From positions 62,001 to 126,000 of the forward strand of contig NZ_NEHO01000005.1 of assembly GCF_002113375.1 (NCBI RefSeq): a stretch of 64,000 nt of DNA, written 5' to 3'. Every line of letters starts with the position of its first letter. Positions within the stretch are counted from its first letter, which is position 1. Shown piece after piece: positions 1 through 8,948 of the stretch. Position numbers and translations under genes: made by a program. The stretch comes from Pseudomonas sp. R37(2017). Its GTDB lineage: Bacteria > Pseudomonadota > Gammaproteobacteria > Pseudomonadales > Pseudomonadaceae. The notes below the pieces were generated by a model, which saw only the letters and a program-made list of their open reading frames with translations, was not told the DNA's origin and searched no databases.

Positions 1-474
1 GCGAATGCGCTGGCCGATCAGCCAACTGCCGAAACGGTGCCAGATCACCAGCAGGCTTTCGCTGAGGAAATGATCCGGGTCCCAAAGCTGCGAGTCGTCA
101 AGGCTCAGGCGAACCCATTCATCTTCGCGGCTCAGGGTCAAGCGCGGAGCCCCGGGGAATAGGCTATAAAACAATAAGCCGCGGTTGAGTGCCTTTTCCA
201 GGCTGCGGCAGTGAATCACGGCATGGCACATCATCGCAAAGCTGCCCGGCTTGCTCGGGGCTTGCCCGAACCCCAGGTACTCGTCGTCCAGTGCCAGCCA
301 CAAGGCCTGAATCAGTTGGGTGAATTGCTCCGGAGCGATGCGCGCCCGCGGCTCGTCCAGCAACTCGGGGCTGATCCCCAGTTGTTGTAGCAGGCCCGAA
401 TAGTCGTAGCCGTGTCGACGCGCCCCTCCAAGAACGGCGCGGGCGAAATGACTGGCAATGGTGCGTTCGCGCAT
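1..474 (-). CDS. AraC-family transcriptional regulator, N-terminal part (cut by window edge)
   Basis: The reading frame starts at an ATG at 474 and stays open to position 1, giving 158 residues. The translation (MRERTIASHFARAVLGGARR, then LLQQLGISPELLDEPRARI and EQFTQLIQALWLALDDEYLG) matches the ligand-sensing N-terminal domain of the AraC subfamily with an arabinose-binding-like domain (Pfam Arabinose_bd, PF12625). The AraC-type helix-turn-helix would lie at the C-terminus, outside the window. It is divergent from dctA, so the two share the 475-812 interval. Whether it controls dctA or a neighbour beyond the edge cannot be seen; dctA itself has sigma-54 signals, which would be read by another activator class. 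Confidence 0.8.
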   Translation of the reverse strand, partial: MRERTIASHFARAVLGGARRHGYDYSGLLQQLGISPELLDEPRARIAPEQFTQLIQALWLALDDEYLGFGQAPSKPGSFAMMCHAVIHCRSLEKALNRGLLFYSLFPGAPRLTLSREDEWVRLSLDDSQLWDPDHFLSESLLVIWHRFGSWLIGQRIR

Positions 475-532
475 GGCAGCAGATCTGACCGTTGAACGAC
501 GGATGGTAGCGGTGCATTGCGGGCATGAACAG

Positions 533-546
533 GGCGGATATCCGCC
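533..546. promoter_or_regulatory. Upstream palindrome 1 of dctA (candidate enhancer site)
   Basis: A perfect 14-bp palindrome GGCGGATATCCGCC lies about 135 bp upstream of the sigma-54 promoter. A nearly identical site sits at 574-587. Paired palindromes at this distance are typical of binding sites for sigma-54 activators. DctD is the expected activator by analogy with other dctA genes, but the identity of the protein is inferred. Confidence 0.6.
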
Positions 547-573
547 AAATTGCAGGACGACTTCCAGTGGAGG

Positions 574-587
574 GGCGGAAATCCGCC
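574..587. promoter_or_regulatory. Upstream palindrome 2 of dctA (candidate enhancer site)
   Basis: GGCGGAAATCCGCC is the same 14-bp element as at 533-546 with one central change. The centres are 41 bp apart, close to four helical turns, so both would lie on the same face of the DNA. It lies about 90 bp upstream of the -24/-12 promoter at 667-682. Confidence 0.6.
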
Positions 588-666
588 ACATGTTTGTAAC
601 TGGCCGGTGACAGGGAATTTACCGCGACCCCTGGTATCAAAAGGCTTGCAGGGATTTTACCGAAGG

Positions 667-682
667 TGGCACGGGCCTTGCG
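667..682 (+). promoter_or_regulatory. Sigma-54 (-24/-12) promoter of dctA
   Basis: TGGCACGGGCCTTGCG matches the sigma-54 consensus TGGCACG-N4-TTGCW at every fixed position except the last. It points towards dctA, and transcription would begin near 693, leaving a leader of about 120 nt. Sigma-54 and DctB/DctD control of dctA is known in rhizobia and pseudomonads. Confidence 0.85.
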
Positions 683-718
683 ATACAACGAGCAGATGCC
701 TGCCGTTGCGCAGCTCGA

Positions 719-746
719 AAAAACAAATCCCTCCAGTGCAGGAGGG
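719..746 (+). promoter_or_regulatory. dctA leader: A-rich CA-type motif followed by a hairpin
   Basis: AAAAACAA (719-726) fits the AANAANAA catabolite-activity motif bound by Hfq/Crc in pseudomonads. It is followed directly by a hairpin with 6-bp stem CCCTCC/GGAGGG (729-734 and 741-746) and no U-run, so the hairpin is not an obvious terminator. Both lie within the predicted transcript, about 65-95 nt before the start codon. Carbon-catabolite control of dctA through this motif is an inference; such sites usually lie nearer the ribosome site. Confidence 0.3.
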
Positions 747-812
747 TTCGCAAATGTGGTGTTGCGGGCAGCAGATGGATGTTGTCACCGGGCACCTTTG
801 AGGAACTTTGCA

Positions 813-2147
813 ATGACGACTCGTCAGCCACTGTACAAATCCCTGTATTTCCAGGTGATCGTTGCAATTGTCATCGGTATCGCGCTCGGTCACTTCTATC
901 CACAGCTCGGTGTGGCCGTCAAGCCACTGGGTGACGGGTTCATCAAGCTGATCAAAATGATCATTGCCCCGATCATCTTCTGTACCGTCGTCAGCGGTAT
1001 CGCCGGTATGCAGGACATGAAGTCGGTTGGCAAGACCGGTGGCTATGCGCTGCTGTACTTCGAGATCGTTTCGACCATCGCATTGCTGGTCGGTCTGGTC
1101 GTGGTCAACATCGTGCAGCCAGGCAATGGCATGCACATCGATGTCGCCACCCTCGATGCCTCCAAGGTTGCGACCTATGTTGCGGCCGGTGCTGACCAGA
1201 GCGTCGTCGGCTTCCTGCTGAACGTGATCCCGACAACCATCGTCGGCGCCTTCGCCACTGGCGACATCCTGCAGGTGCTGATGTTCTCGGTGATCTTCGG
1301 TTTCGCCCTGCATCGCCTGGGTGCCTACGGCAAGCCGCTGCTGGACTTCATCGATCGCTTCGCCCACGTGATGTTCAACATCATCAATATGATCATGAAG
1401 CTCGCGCCAATCGGTGCCTTCGGTGCCATGGCGTTCACCATCGGCGCCTACGGTGTCGGCTCGCTGGTGCAACTGGGTCAACTGATGGCGTGCTTCTACA
1501 TCACTTGCCTGCTGTTCATCCTGGTCGTGCTGGGCGCCATCGCCCGCATGCACGGTTTCAGCGTGCTGAAAATGATCCGCTACATCCGTGAAGAGCTGCT
1601 GATCGTACTGGGTACTTCTTCTTCGGAATCGGTGCTGCCGCGCATGCTGATCAAGATGGAGCGTCTGGGCGCGCAGAAATCTGTCGTGGGTCTGGTGATC
1701 CCGACCGGCTACTCGTTCAACCTCGACGGTACTGCTATCTACCTGACCATGGCCGCGGTGTTCATTGCCCAGGCAACCGATACGCACATGGACATCACGC
1801 ACCAGATCACCCTGTTGATTGTATTGCTGCTGTCGTCCAAGGGCGCTGCGGGCGTGACCGGTAGCGGTTTCATCGTGCTGGCTGCGACCCTGTCCGCCGT
1901 GGGTCACCTGCCGGTTGCCGGCCTGGCGCTGATCCTCGGTATCGACCGTTTCATGTCCGAAGCCCGTGCCCTGACCAATCTGGTCGGTAACGCCGTGGCC
2001 ACCATCGTTGTGGCCAAGTGGGTCAAGGAACTGGACACCGATGTGCTGCAGGCTGAGCTGGCCTCGGGCGGTCGCGGCATCGCCGATGAGCCTAAAGACG
2101 ATGTTCTGGGCCATGTCGAAGGGGCAACCCCGACGAACGCCAAGTAA
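813..2147 (+). CDS. dctA: C4-dicarboxylate:cation symporter DctA
   Basis: DctA imports succinate, fumarate and malate with protons across the inner membrane and belongs to the DAACS family. The 444-residue product has the usual family length. It shows the serine-rich re-entrant loop TSSSESVLP (residues 268-276), the motif [12 protein letters not shown] (299-310), and about eight hydrophobic segments plus two hairpins. The ATG at 813 is chosen because GAGGA lies 8 nt upstream; earlier in-frame codons would add a non-conserved stretch that overlaps the sigma-54 promoter. It is transcribed alone: a sigma-54 promoter and paired palindromes lie upstream, and a strong terminator follows 15 nt after the stop. 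Confidence 0.96.
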   Translation: MTTRQPLYKSLYFQVIVAIVIGIALGHFYPQLGVAVKPLGDGFIKLIKMIIAPIIFCTVVSGIAGMQDMKSVGKTGGYALLYFEIVSTIALLVGLVVVNIVQPGNGMHIDVATLDASKVATYVAAGADQSVVGFLLNVIPTTIVGAFATGDILQVLMFSVIFGFALHRLGAYGKPLLDFIDRFAHVMFNIINMIMKLAPIGAFGAMAFTIGAYGVGSLVQLGQLMACFYITCLLFILVVLGAIARMHGFSVLKMIRYIREELLIVLGTSSSESVLPRMLIKMERLGAQKSVVGLVIPTGYSFNLDGTAIYLTMAAVFIAQATDTHMDITHQITLLIVLLLSSKGAAGVTGSGFIVLAATLSAVGHLPVAGLALILGIDRFMSEARALTNLVGNAVATIVVAKWVKELDTDVLQAELASGGRGIADEPKDDVLGHVEGATPTNAK

Positions 2148-2161
2148 GCCTTGTTGTAATG

Positions 2162-2186
2162 AAAAACCCGCTTCGGCGGGTTTTTT
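2162..2186 (+). terminator. Rho-independent terminator of dctA
   Basis: Stem CCCGC/GCGGG with a TTCG tetraloop (2167-2180), preceded by five A and followed by six T, 20 nt after the dctA stop codon. The flanking A and T runs can extend the stem. Confidence 0.92.
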
Positions 2187-2291
2187 CATGCCTGGTGTTT
2201 GAGCACAACGGTCACTGAGCATGGCGCATAAGGTGATTGCTGCAATGCCAATGGCTGCCTAGGCTGGGTGCATCGTCAAGGGAGAAGATTC

Positions 2292-3473
2292 ATGCTCGGT
2301 CCACTGGCATCACTCAAGGTTCTGGATTTCTCGACATTGCTGCCGGGGCCGTTCGCCTCGTTGTTGCTGGCGGACATGGGCGCCGAAGTGCTGCGCATCG
2401 AATCACCGACGCGCATGGATCTGCTGCGGGTGTTGCCGCCCCACGATCAAGGCGTGTCAGCCAGCCATGCCTACCTCAACCGCAACAAGCGCAGCCTCGC
2501 CCTGGACCTCAAACAGCCTGAGGCGCTGGAGGTGATCAGATCGTTGCTGGAGGACTATGACATCGTGCTCGAACAGTTCCGTCCGGGTGTCATGGAACGT
2601 CTGGGCCTGGGCTACGAAGCCCTGAAGGCGATCAATCCCAAATTGATTTATGTGTCGATCACCGGCTACGGCCAGACCGGCCCCTACAAGGACCGCGCCG
2701 GCCATGATATCAACTACCTGGCCTTGTCCGGGCTGGCGAGTTACACCGGCCGAGGTGACAGCGGACCGCTGCCGTTGGGCATGCAGGTAGCGGATGTCGC
2801 CGGTGGCTCGCTGCATGGAGTGATTGGCTTGTTGGCGGCGGTCATTGCCCGGCAACAAACTGGCCGGGGCCAGCACCTGGATGTCAGCATGACTGACTGC
2901 GCGTTCAGCCTGAACGCGATGGCAGGGGCCGGGTATCTGGCCTGTGGCGTCGAACCGGGGCCGGAAAACCAGGTGCTCAATGGCGGCAGCTTCTATGATT
3001 ACTACCGCTCCCGGGATGGGCGCTGGCTGTCGGTTGGCAGTCTGGAACCGGTATTCATGAGGCAGTTGTGCACGGCCCTGGGGCTGGAGGAGCTGGCCAA
3101 CCTGGGTCTGTCACCACAACCAGCGCATCAGAAACAGCTTAAAGACGCGCTGAAGGTCGAATTCGAAAAGCATGATTTTGCCGAGTTGCGCGCGCTGTTC
3201 GCGGAGCTGGATGCTTGTGTCGAGCCGGTGTTGAGCCTGGAGGAAGCGTTGCGTCATCCGCAGTTGCAGGCGCGGGCGTTGGTGACCGATGTGCCTCGTG
3301 GCGATGGTTCGAGCCAGGCGCAGATGGCGTGTCCGTTGAAGTTTTCCGATGGTTTGCCTGAGCCCCGGCATCTTGGCGCGGCGCTGGGACAGCATACGGA
3401 TCAGGTGTTGGGGGAGTTGGGGTTTAGTGCCGAGCGGATTGCTCAGATGCGATTCGCCAAGATAATTCTCTAG
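2292..3473 (+). CDS. CaiB/BaiF-family CoA-transferase or acyl-CoA racemase
   Basis: A 393-residue class III CoA-transferase-fold protein. The N-terminus LKVLDFSTLLPGPFASLLLA and the motif ADMGAEVLRIE are family hallmarks. His138 (in AGHDIN) and Asp168 (in QVADVAGG) are exactly 30 residues apart, as are the catalytic His126 and Asp156 of alpha-methylacyl-CoA racemase. Racemase activity on 2-methyl-branched acyl-CoAs is therefore more likely than CoA transfer; the substrate cannot be told. The ATG at 2292 follows GGGAGAAG. It stands alone between the dctA terminator and a REP doublet. Confidence 0.85.
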   Translation: MLGPLASLKVLDFSTLLPGPFASLLLADMGAEVLRIESPTRMDLLRVLPPHDQGVSASHAYLNRNKRSLALDLKQPEALEVIRSLLEDYDIVLEQFRPGVMERLGLGYEALKAINPKLIYVSITGYGQTGPYKDRAGHDINYLALSGLASYTGRGDSGPLPLGMQVADVAGGSLHGVIGLLAAVIARQQTGRGQHLDVSMTDCAFSLNAMAGAGYLACGVEPGPENQVLNGGSFYDYYRSRDGRWLSVGSLEPVFMRQLCTALGLEELANLGLSPQPAHQKQLKDALKVEFEKHDFAELRALFAELDACVEPVLSLEEALRHPQLQARALVTDVPRGDGSSQAQMACPLKFSDGLPEPRHLGAALGQHTDQVLGELGFSAERIAQMRFAKIIL

Positions 3474-3477
3474 CGTC

Positions 3478-3577
3478 TGCACTGGCCTCTTCGCGAGCAG
3501 GCTCGCTCCCACACTGGTTTTGTGTCACGCCACAGGTCCCCTGTGGGAGCGAGCCTGCTCGCGAAGAGGCCAGTGCA
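3478..3577. repeat. REP doublet (REPIN) with perfect 36-bp arms
   Basis: Two inverted copies of the Pseudomonas REP core (cores GCGAGCAGGCTCGCTCCCAC and its reverse complement). The arms 3478-3513 and 3542-3577 are exact reverse complements over 36 bp with a 28-nt spacer. It lies between the convergent CoA-transferase and sprT genes, where it may also act as a 3' end. Most other doublets in the window match over only 21-25 bp. Confidence 0.93.
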
Positions 3578-3593
3578 ACCACTACAAAATCCA

Positions 3594-4088
3594 CTACTCG
3601 ACCCGCATCTCCCCGCTGAACACCAGGGTGTGACGACAGCGCTGGCACAAATACCGCCGGCCTTGCCGAACCAGGCTATGGCGCTGGGCGGAAAACGGGA
3701 AGTCGCTGTCGGCGCATGGGCACTTGTAGATGTAGCGGGTCACGCTGCGGCGTTTGACGTCATAGGTGTGGCAGCGGTTGGGCGGCAGTTCGTACACGCC
3801 GCGCATGATCAATTGCCATTCTTCGCCATGGGGCTGGATGCGGTCGCCAAACAGTTGATGGGCGATCAGGTGCGCGACTTCGTGGGCTACGGTCTGCTTG
3901 AGGAAATCCTCGGTGTTTTCCCGGTACAGCTGCGGGTTGAAGCGCAGCAGGTTCTCGTGCAAATGCGCGACACCGGCTTTTTGCCCGCGCAGCTTGAGGC
4001 TTACCACGGGGCGCTTGAAAGGTCGTTTGAAAAAGGATTCGGCTAGTTGGAAGCAGTCTTCGACGCGGGTGTTGAGTTGCTCGGGCAT
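3594..4088 (-). CDS. sprT: SprT-family zinc metalloprotease-like protein
   Basis: 164 residues with the SprT-like domain. The zinc-binding HEVAH motif is at residues 69-73, with a further His at 87 (QPHGEEW). A C-terminal zinc ribbon is formed by Cys123/Cys125 and Cys148/Cys151. The family includes E. coli SprT and the catalytic domain of eukaryotic Spartan, which degrades DNA-protein crosslinks; the bacterial role is not settled. It reads towards the REP doublet and is separated from the upstream Yip1 gene by that gene's terminator, so it is probably transcribed alone. Confidence 0.9.
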   Translation of the reverse strand: MPEQLNTRVEDCFQLAESFFKRPFKRPVVSLKLRGQKAGVAHLHENLLRFNPQLYRENTEDFLKQTVAHEVAHLIAHQLFGDRIQPHGEEWQLIMRGVYELPPNRCHTYDVKRRSVTRYIYKCPCADSDFPFSAQRHSLVRQGRRYLCQRCRHTLVFSGEMRVE

Positions 4089-4192
4089 GCTTGATGGATC
4101 TCCAGAGCGGTCGAGTATGCCGCAACCTTCCAGCCTTGCGAATCGCCAGGTTGCCGAATGGTCGTGTGCATTATCGTGGCTGAAGAATGAAA

Positions 4193-4216
4193 AGGCCGCC
4201 TTGCGGCGGCCTGTTT
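4193..4216 (-). terminator. Terminator after the Yip1-family gene
   Basis: Perfect 8-bp stem AGGCCGCC/GGCGGCCT with a 4-nt loop, flanked by T on one side and A on the other. On the minus strand it ends in TTTT, 30 nt after the Yip1 gene. The plus-strand side also has TTTT after a G, so it may work both ways. Confidence 0.8.
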
Positions 4217-4247
4217 TCGGTAATTTCCAATTATCAGTGATGAGCGG

Positions 4248-4850
4248 CTAGTTGGTGTAGACCGGCCCCACGCCGAGTCCCCAGACAATCACAGTGAACG
4301 CCATGATGGCGACCAGCACCACCAGGCCTACGGCGAGCACCGAACTTGAAAACAGGAAGCCCTCGTCAGATGGAATGTTCATGAATGTCGGTAAGCCCAC
4401 ATACAGCAAGTACACCGTGTAGCAGATGGCTGCGGTGCCGATGATCATCCCCAGCCACAGGTGCGGGTACAAGGCGGCGAGGCCGCCGATGAACAGCGGT
4501 GTAGCGGTGTAGGTTGCAAATGCAATGCAGCGCGCGAGGCTTGGATTGGCGTCATAGGTGCGGGCCATCCAGTGAATGAATGCGCCCATTACCGCAACAC
4601 CCCCGAGCATCGCCAGGTACGACATGACCGTCATCCATATCGCGCTTTCTACGGTCAACATCACGGGAGGCCGATTGCCGATGACCCAGCCGACCTTTGT
4701 GGTGCCAATAAAGGCAGATATGGCGGGGATCGCCGCCAGGATCAGTGTGTGGGTCAGGTACATGTGGCTGATGCTTTCCTCCTGGTCGCCACGGATTTCC
4801 TTCCATTCTTGGTCAGGGTGGGTGAAGAGCCCCACTACGTGATGGATCAT
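4248..4850 (-). CDS. Yip1-domain inner membrane protein
   Basis: 200 residues with a short N-terminal region (MIHHVVGLFTHPDQEWKEIR) typical of bacterial Yip1 proteins, followed by about five hydrophobic segments (for example LILAAIPAISAFIG and GMIIGTAAICYTVYLLYVG). The ATG at 4850 is preferred over a GTG at 4859 because AGGAG lies 8-9 nt before the ATG but almost touches the GTG. The function of bacterial Yip1 proteins is unknown. It ends at its own terminator. Confidence 0.8.
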   Translation of the reverse strand: MIHHVVGLFTHPDQEWKEIRGDQEESISHMYLTHTLILAAIPAISAFIGTTKVGWVIGNRPPVMLTVESAIWMTVMSYLAMLGGVAVMGAFIHWMARTYDANPSLARCIAFATYTATPLFIGGLAALYPHLWLGMIIGTAAICYTVYLLYVGLPTFMNIPSDEGFLFSSSVLAVGLVVLVAIMAFTVIVWGLGVGPVYTN

Positions 4851-5133
4851 GCCAGTCACTCCTCTTGTCTTTACCGTCGCCCCCCAGTGGAGCGCCTACG
4901 GGCCAATGCGGCCAAGCAAGTCACAGGTCTGAAATTTTTACGCGACCTTATGTCGCAGTATAGGGAGGAGTTTCCCCAGAGGGAGTAAGGGCTTTAGAGC
5001 AAATCGCGCTGTAAACGCACTTGTTAATCGCCGTCGGCTCTGTGTAGAACAGCCCTTTTGGCGCGGCACTTCGCCCTCGGGGTGTTTTTGCGTAAAATGC
5101 CCGCCTTTCGTCACACCTCACGGATTTCGCGTC

Positions 5134-5958
5134 ATGGGCACTCTCACGGTCAACCAGAACAAACTGCAAAAGCGTCTTCGCCGACAGGCCGGTGAGGCGG
5201 TTGCCGATTTCAACATGATTGAAGACGGCGACAAGGTCATGGTCTGCCTGTCCGGTGGCAAGGACAGCTACACCATGCTCGATGTGCTGATGCACTTGCA
5301 GAAGGTCGCGCCGATCAAGTTCGAGATCGTGGCCGTGAACATGGACCAGAAACAGCCGGGCTTCCCGGAGCACGTTCTGCCGGCCTACCTCAAGGAACTG
5401 GGTATCGAGTACCACATCGTCGAGAAAGACACTTACTCGGTGGTCAAGGAACTGGTCCCGGAAGGCAAGACCACTTGCTCGTTGTGCTCGCGCCTGCGTC
5501 GCGGCACGCTCTACACCTTCGCCGACGAAATCGGCGCGACCAAGATGGCCCTCGGTCATCACCGCGACGACATCGTCGAGACGTTCTTCCTGAACATGTT
5601 CTTCAACGGTTCGCTCAAGGCCATGCCGCCGAAACTGCGCGCCGACGACGGCCGTAACGTGGTGATCCGCCCGCTGGCCTACTGCAACGAAAAAGACATT
5701 CAGGCCTACTCTGACTTCAAGCAGTTCCCGATCATTCCGTGCAACCTCTGTGGTTCCCAGGAAAACCTGCAGCGTCAGGTGGTCAAGGAAATGCTGCAGG
5801 ACTGGGAGCGCAAGACCCCGGGCCGCACCGAAAGCATTTTCCGCAGCCTGCAGAACGTGATCCCGTCGCAACTGGCGGATCGCAATCTGTTCGACTTCAC
5901 CAGCCTCAAGATTGACGAGTCCGCGGCTTCGCGCTTCGTCAACGTGGTCAACCTCTGA
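5134..5958 (+). CDS. ttcA: tRNA-cytidine(32) 2-sulfurtransferase TtcA
   Basis: TtcA makes 2-thiocytidine at position 32 of some tRNAs, using ATP and an iron-sulfur cluster. The 274-residue product carries the PP-loop SGGKDS (residues 40-45) for adenylation and two CxxC pairs (Cys115/118 and Cys203/206). In the family one pair supplies cluster ligands. [15 protein letters not shown] (140-154) is another signature. The start follows a TAAAAT box at about 5092 that could be the -10 element. The gene is alone; a REP doublet follows it. Confidence 0.96.
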   Translation: MGTLTVNQNKLQKRLRRQAGEAVADFNMIEDGDKVMVCLSGGKDSYTMLDVLMHLQKVAPIKFEIVAVNMDQKQPGFPEHVLPAYLKELGIEYHIVEKDTYSVVKELVPEGKTTCSLCSRLRRGTLYTFADEIGATKMALGHHRDDIVETFFLNMFFNGSLKAMPPKLRADDGRNVVIRPLAYCNEKDIQAYSDFKQFPIIPCNLCGSQENLQRQVVKEMLQDWERKTPGRTESIFRSLQNVIPSQLADRNLFDFTSLKIDESAASRFVNVVNL

Positions 5959-5968
5959 CCACAAATAC

Positions 5969-6107
5969 TGTGGGAGCGGGCTGTGGCGAGGGGGCTTGCC
6001 CCCGTTGGGCTGCGAAGCGGCCCCAAGGTCTACGTTTTACCAAAGATCTTGTGAGTGCTACGCACTCAAACGGGGGCAAGCCCCCTCGCCACAGGCTCGC
6101 TCCTACA
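5969..6107. repeat. REP doublet, variant with CGAGGGGGCTTGCCCCC core
   Basis: Inverted arms 5982-6006 and 6069-6093 match perfectly over 25 bp. Outside them lie TGTGGGAGCGGGC and GGCTCGCTCCTACA as outer parts of the REP. The internal segment contains GTGAGTGCTACGCACTC, itself a short palindrome. It lies between ttcA and the Tag-like gene. Confidence 0.9.
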
Positions 6108-6139
6108 ATGGTTTTTCGTTTCAAACCTCAGGAGAGGGC

Positions 6140-6814
6140 ATGCGCGACTACAAGTGGCTGAACGAGTACTGCTTGAACCGTTTCGGTTCGGCGGCTGAAC
6201 TGGAAGCCCATCTGCCTGTTCCCAAGACTCCCGCACAACTGCGCAAGATCAGCGACGATCGCTACCTCTCGATGATGGCTCTACGGGTATTCCGCGCCGG
6301 GCTCAAGCACAGCCTGGTGGATGCCAAGTGGCCGGCCTTCGAAGAAGTCTTCTTCAAGTTCGACCCGGAAAAAGTCGTGCTGATGAGCGCCGAACACCTT
6401 GAGCGGCTGATGCAGGACACCCGGATCATTCGCCACCTGGGCAAGCTCAAGAGCGTGCCGCGCAATGCGCAGTTCATACTCGATGTGGCCAATGAAAAAG
6501 GCAGCTTCGGCGCACTGATCGCCGACTGGCCGGTGACCGATATCGTCGGGCTCTGGACCTTCCTGAAAAAGCGCGGCCATCAGTTGGGCGGGTTGTCCGC
6601 ACCGCGTTTCTTGCGGATGATCGGCAAGGACACCTTTGTGCCGAGCTATGACGTGGTGGCGGCGTTGAATGCCCAGGACATCATCGACAAGGTGCCGAGC
6701 AGTCTGCGCGATCTGGCGTTGGTGCAGGACGTGTTCAATCAGTGGCATGAAGAAAGTGGCGGGCGGCCGATGAGCCAGATTTCGATGATGCTGGCCTACA
6801 CCGTCAATCATTGA
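6140..6814 (+). CDS. Methyladenine glycosylase I (Tag)-family protein, divergent
   Basis: 224 residues. The stretch LSMMALRVFRAGLKHSLVDA followed by WPAFEEVFFKFDPEKV aligns with the Tag pattern around QAGLSW and AFxxFD, and FLKKRGHQLGG and MIGKDTFVPSYDVVAAL extend the match. The N-terminal Cys/His residues that bind zinc in E. coli Tag are missing, and the catalytic Glu just before QAGLSW is not conserved. It may therefore be a non-classical member with altered activity. The ATG at 6140 follows AGGAGAGG. It stands alone between two REP regions. Confidence 0.7.
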   Translation: MRDYKWLNEYCLNRFGSAAELEAHLPVPKTPAQLRKISDDRYLSMMALRVFRAGLKHSLVDAKWPAFEEVFFKFDPEKVVLMSAEHLERLMQDTRIIRHLGKLKSVPRNAQFILDVANEKGSFGALIADWPVTDIVGLWTFLKKRGHQLGGLSAPRFLRMIGKDTFVPSYDVVAALNAQDIIDKVPSSLRDLALVQDVFNQWHEESGGRPMSQISMMLAYTVNH

Positions 6815-6829
6815 GACCAGGTCGCCCCC

Positions 6830-6907
6830 TTCGCGAGCAGGCTCGCTCCCACAGGATTACGCTGTCCCTGTGGGAGCGAGCCTGCTCCGGGTGGCGTTCC
6901 GACGAAG
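6830..6907. repeat. REP doublet with a variant right arm
   Basis: Arms 6835-6855 and 6867-6887 are perfect 21-bp inverted copies. The right copy then continues into CCGGGTGGCGTTCCGACGAA instead of the usual CGCGAAGAGG. The same variant tail occurs in the doublet at 41931-42030, so it is a recurring subtype. Confidence 0.88.
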
Positions 6908-6915
6908 GCGGTGTG

Positions 6916-7341
6916 TCAGGCTACGGTGATCTCGCCTTCACCCGCCAGCTTGCGATTCAGCTGATACCGCCAGCGCACATACAACAGTGCCGAGCAGAAC
7001 ACCGCCAGGCTCGCGCCCATCTCCAGCAAGCCGAAGATTTGCCGGTTCGGGTCATAGGCCGCCAATGCGCCCTTGATGAAATACAGGTTCACCACAAAGC
7101 ACATCCACGAATGCCCGCGCGGGCTGCCGACGATCATTCCCGGCGCCAGTATCAGCAGCGGCACCAGCTCGATCAGCAGAATCACCCATGGCCGGGCGCC
7201 GTGCAGGTCGGCAACCAGCAGGTAGTAGATACACAGCAGGCCCACCAACCCCAAAAAGCACAGCAGGCTGATGACGCGCATGACCCGTACCCGTGGTTCG
7301 AGCCATTCGAGGGCGGGCAGAATCTTCGGTTTCCTGGCCAC
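6916..7341 (-). CDS. DUF2069 membrane protein
   Basis: 141 residues with four hydrophobic segments (VISLLCFLGLVGLLCIYYLL, WVILLIELVPLLILAPGMIV, WMCFVVNLYFIKGALAAY, LEMGASLAVFCSALLYVRW). The YFIKGALAAY segment and overall size fit DUF2069 integral membrane proteins, whose function is unknown. It is the last gene of an arsC-wrbA-DUF2069 operon: the preceding wrbA stop is 1 nt before its start. Confidence 0.8.
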   Translation of the reverse strand: MARKPKILPALEWLEPRVRVMRVISLLCFLGLVGLLCIYYLLVADLHGARPWVILLIELVPLLILAPGMIVGSPRGHSWMCFVVNLYFIKGALAAYDPNRQIFGLLEMGASLAVFCSALLYVRWRYQLNRKLAGEGEITVA

Positions 7342-7342
7342 C

Positions 7343-8289
<947 letters not shown>

Positions 8290-8403
8290 GAGCGGGTCGC
8301 ATGTTGTGTTAGGTGGCGGCTATTCTAACTGTGCAGCGCGCAATCCAGAACCGTGGGAGGCGATGGGTCGCAGACGCATTCAATTTTTGACAAGGAACAC
8401 GAC

Positions 8404-8871
8404 ATGACAAGGCGACTGGCAGCAGCATTGGCGATCATCGGAGCGTTGATGCTGGGGGGCTGCGGGAATGACTATGGCATCGACCAGGACGGTCATAAAA
8501 TCGCCGCTGACCGCCTGGACGGCAAATGGCTGGTGCTCAACTATTGGGCGGAATGGTGCGGGCCTTGCCGCACCGAAATTCCGCAGCTGAATGCCCTGGC
8601 CGAGCAGCTCAAGGACAAGAAAATCGGTGTGTTCGGGGTCAACTTCGACAACGTCCAGGGGCAAGAACTGAAGGGCGCGAGCGAGAAACTGGGGATCAGG
8701 TTCACGGTGCTGGCCCAGGACCCTTCCGAGTTGTTCGATCTGCCGCGCAGCGAGGCACTGCCGGTGACGTACATCATCGATAACAAGGGCAAGGTGCGTG
8801 AACAGTTGATGGGGGAACAGACGGCGGCGGGGGTGATGGCGAAGCTTGAGGCGTTGCAGGCGAAAAACTGA
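8404..8871 (+). CDS. TlpA/ResA-like thioredoxin-fold lipoprotein
   Basis: 155 residues. A lipoprotein signal ends in LGGC with Cys20 as the lipidated residue. The thioredoxin domain carries the active site WCGPC (51-55) and the cis-proline loop ALPVTYIID. The product is probably a periplasmic membrane-attached disulfide reductase. The residue after the lipidated Cys is Gly, not Asp, so outer-membrane sorting is possible. The ATG at 8404 follows AAGGAAC. Confidence 0.87.
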   Translation: MTRRLAAALAIIGALMLGGCGNDYGIDQDGHKIAADRLDGKWLVLNYWAEWCGPCRTEIPQLNALAEQLKDKKIGVFGVNFDNVQGQELKGASEKLGIRFTVLAQDPSELFDLPRSEALPVTYIIDNKGKVREQLMGEQTAAGVMAKLEALQAKN

Positions 8872-8890
8872 TCAGTTGACCGGTTTCACC

Positions 8891-8923
8891 ATGGCGAGGG
8901 GGGGAGCAAGCTCCCTCGCCACA
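8891..8923. repeat. Single REP-like palindrome
   Basis: GGCGAGGG (8893-8900) and CCCTCGCC (8913-8920) form a stem that continues inward through AGC/GCT. It resembles one half of the 5969-6107 doublet and lies between the convergent thioredoxin-like and META-domain genes. Confidence 0.7.
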
Positions 8924-8948
8924 GTCATTCACATGAAACAGAGAGGGA

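Noticed and set aside
657..2222. Long open frame (about 520 codons) on the minus strand opposite dctA
   Set aside because: It is the mirror of the high-GC codon pattern of dctA; the translation is low-complexity Asp/His/Gln-rich with no domain, and dctA is certain on the plus strand.
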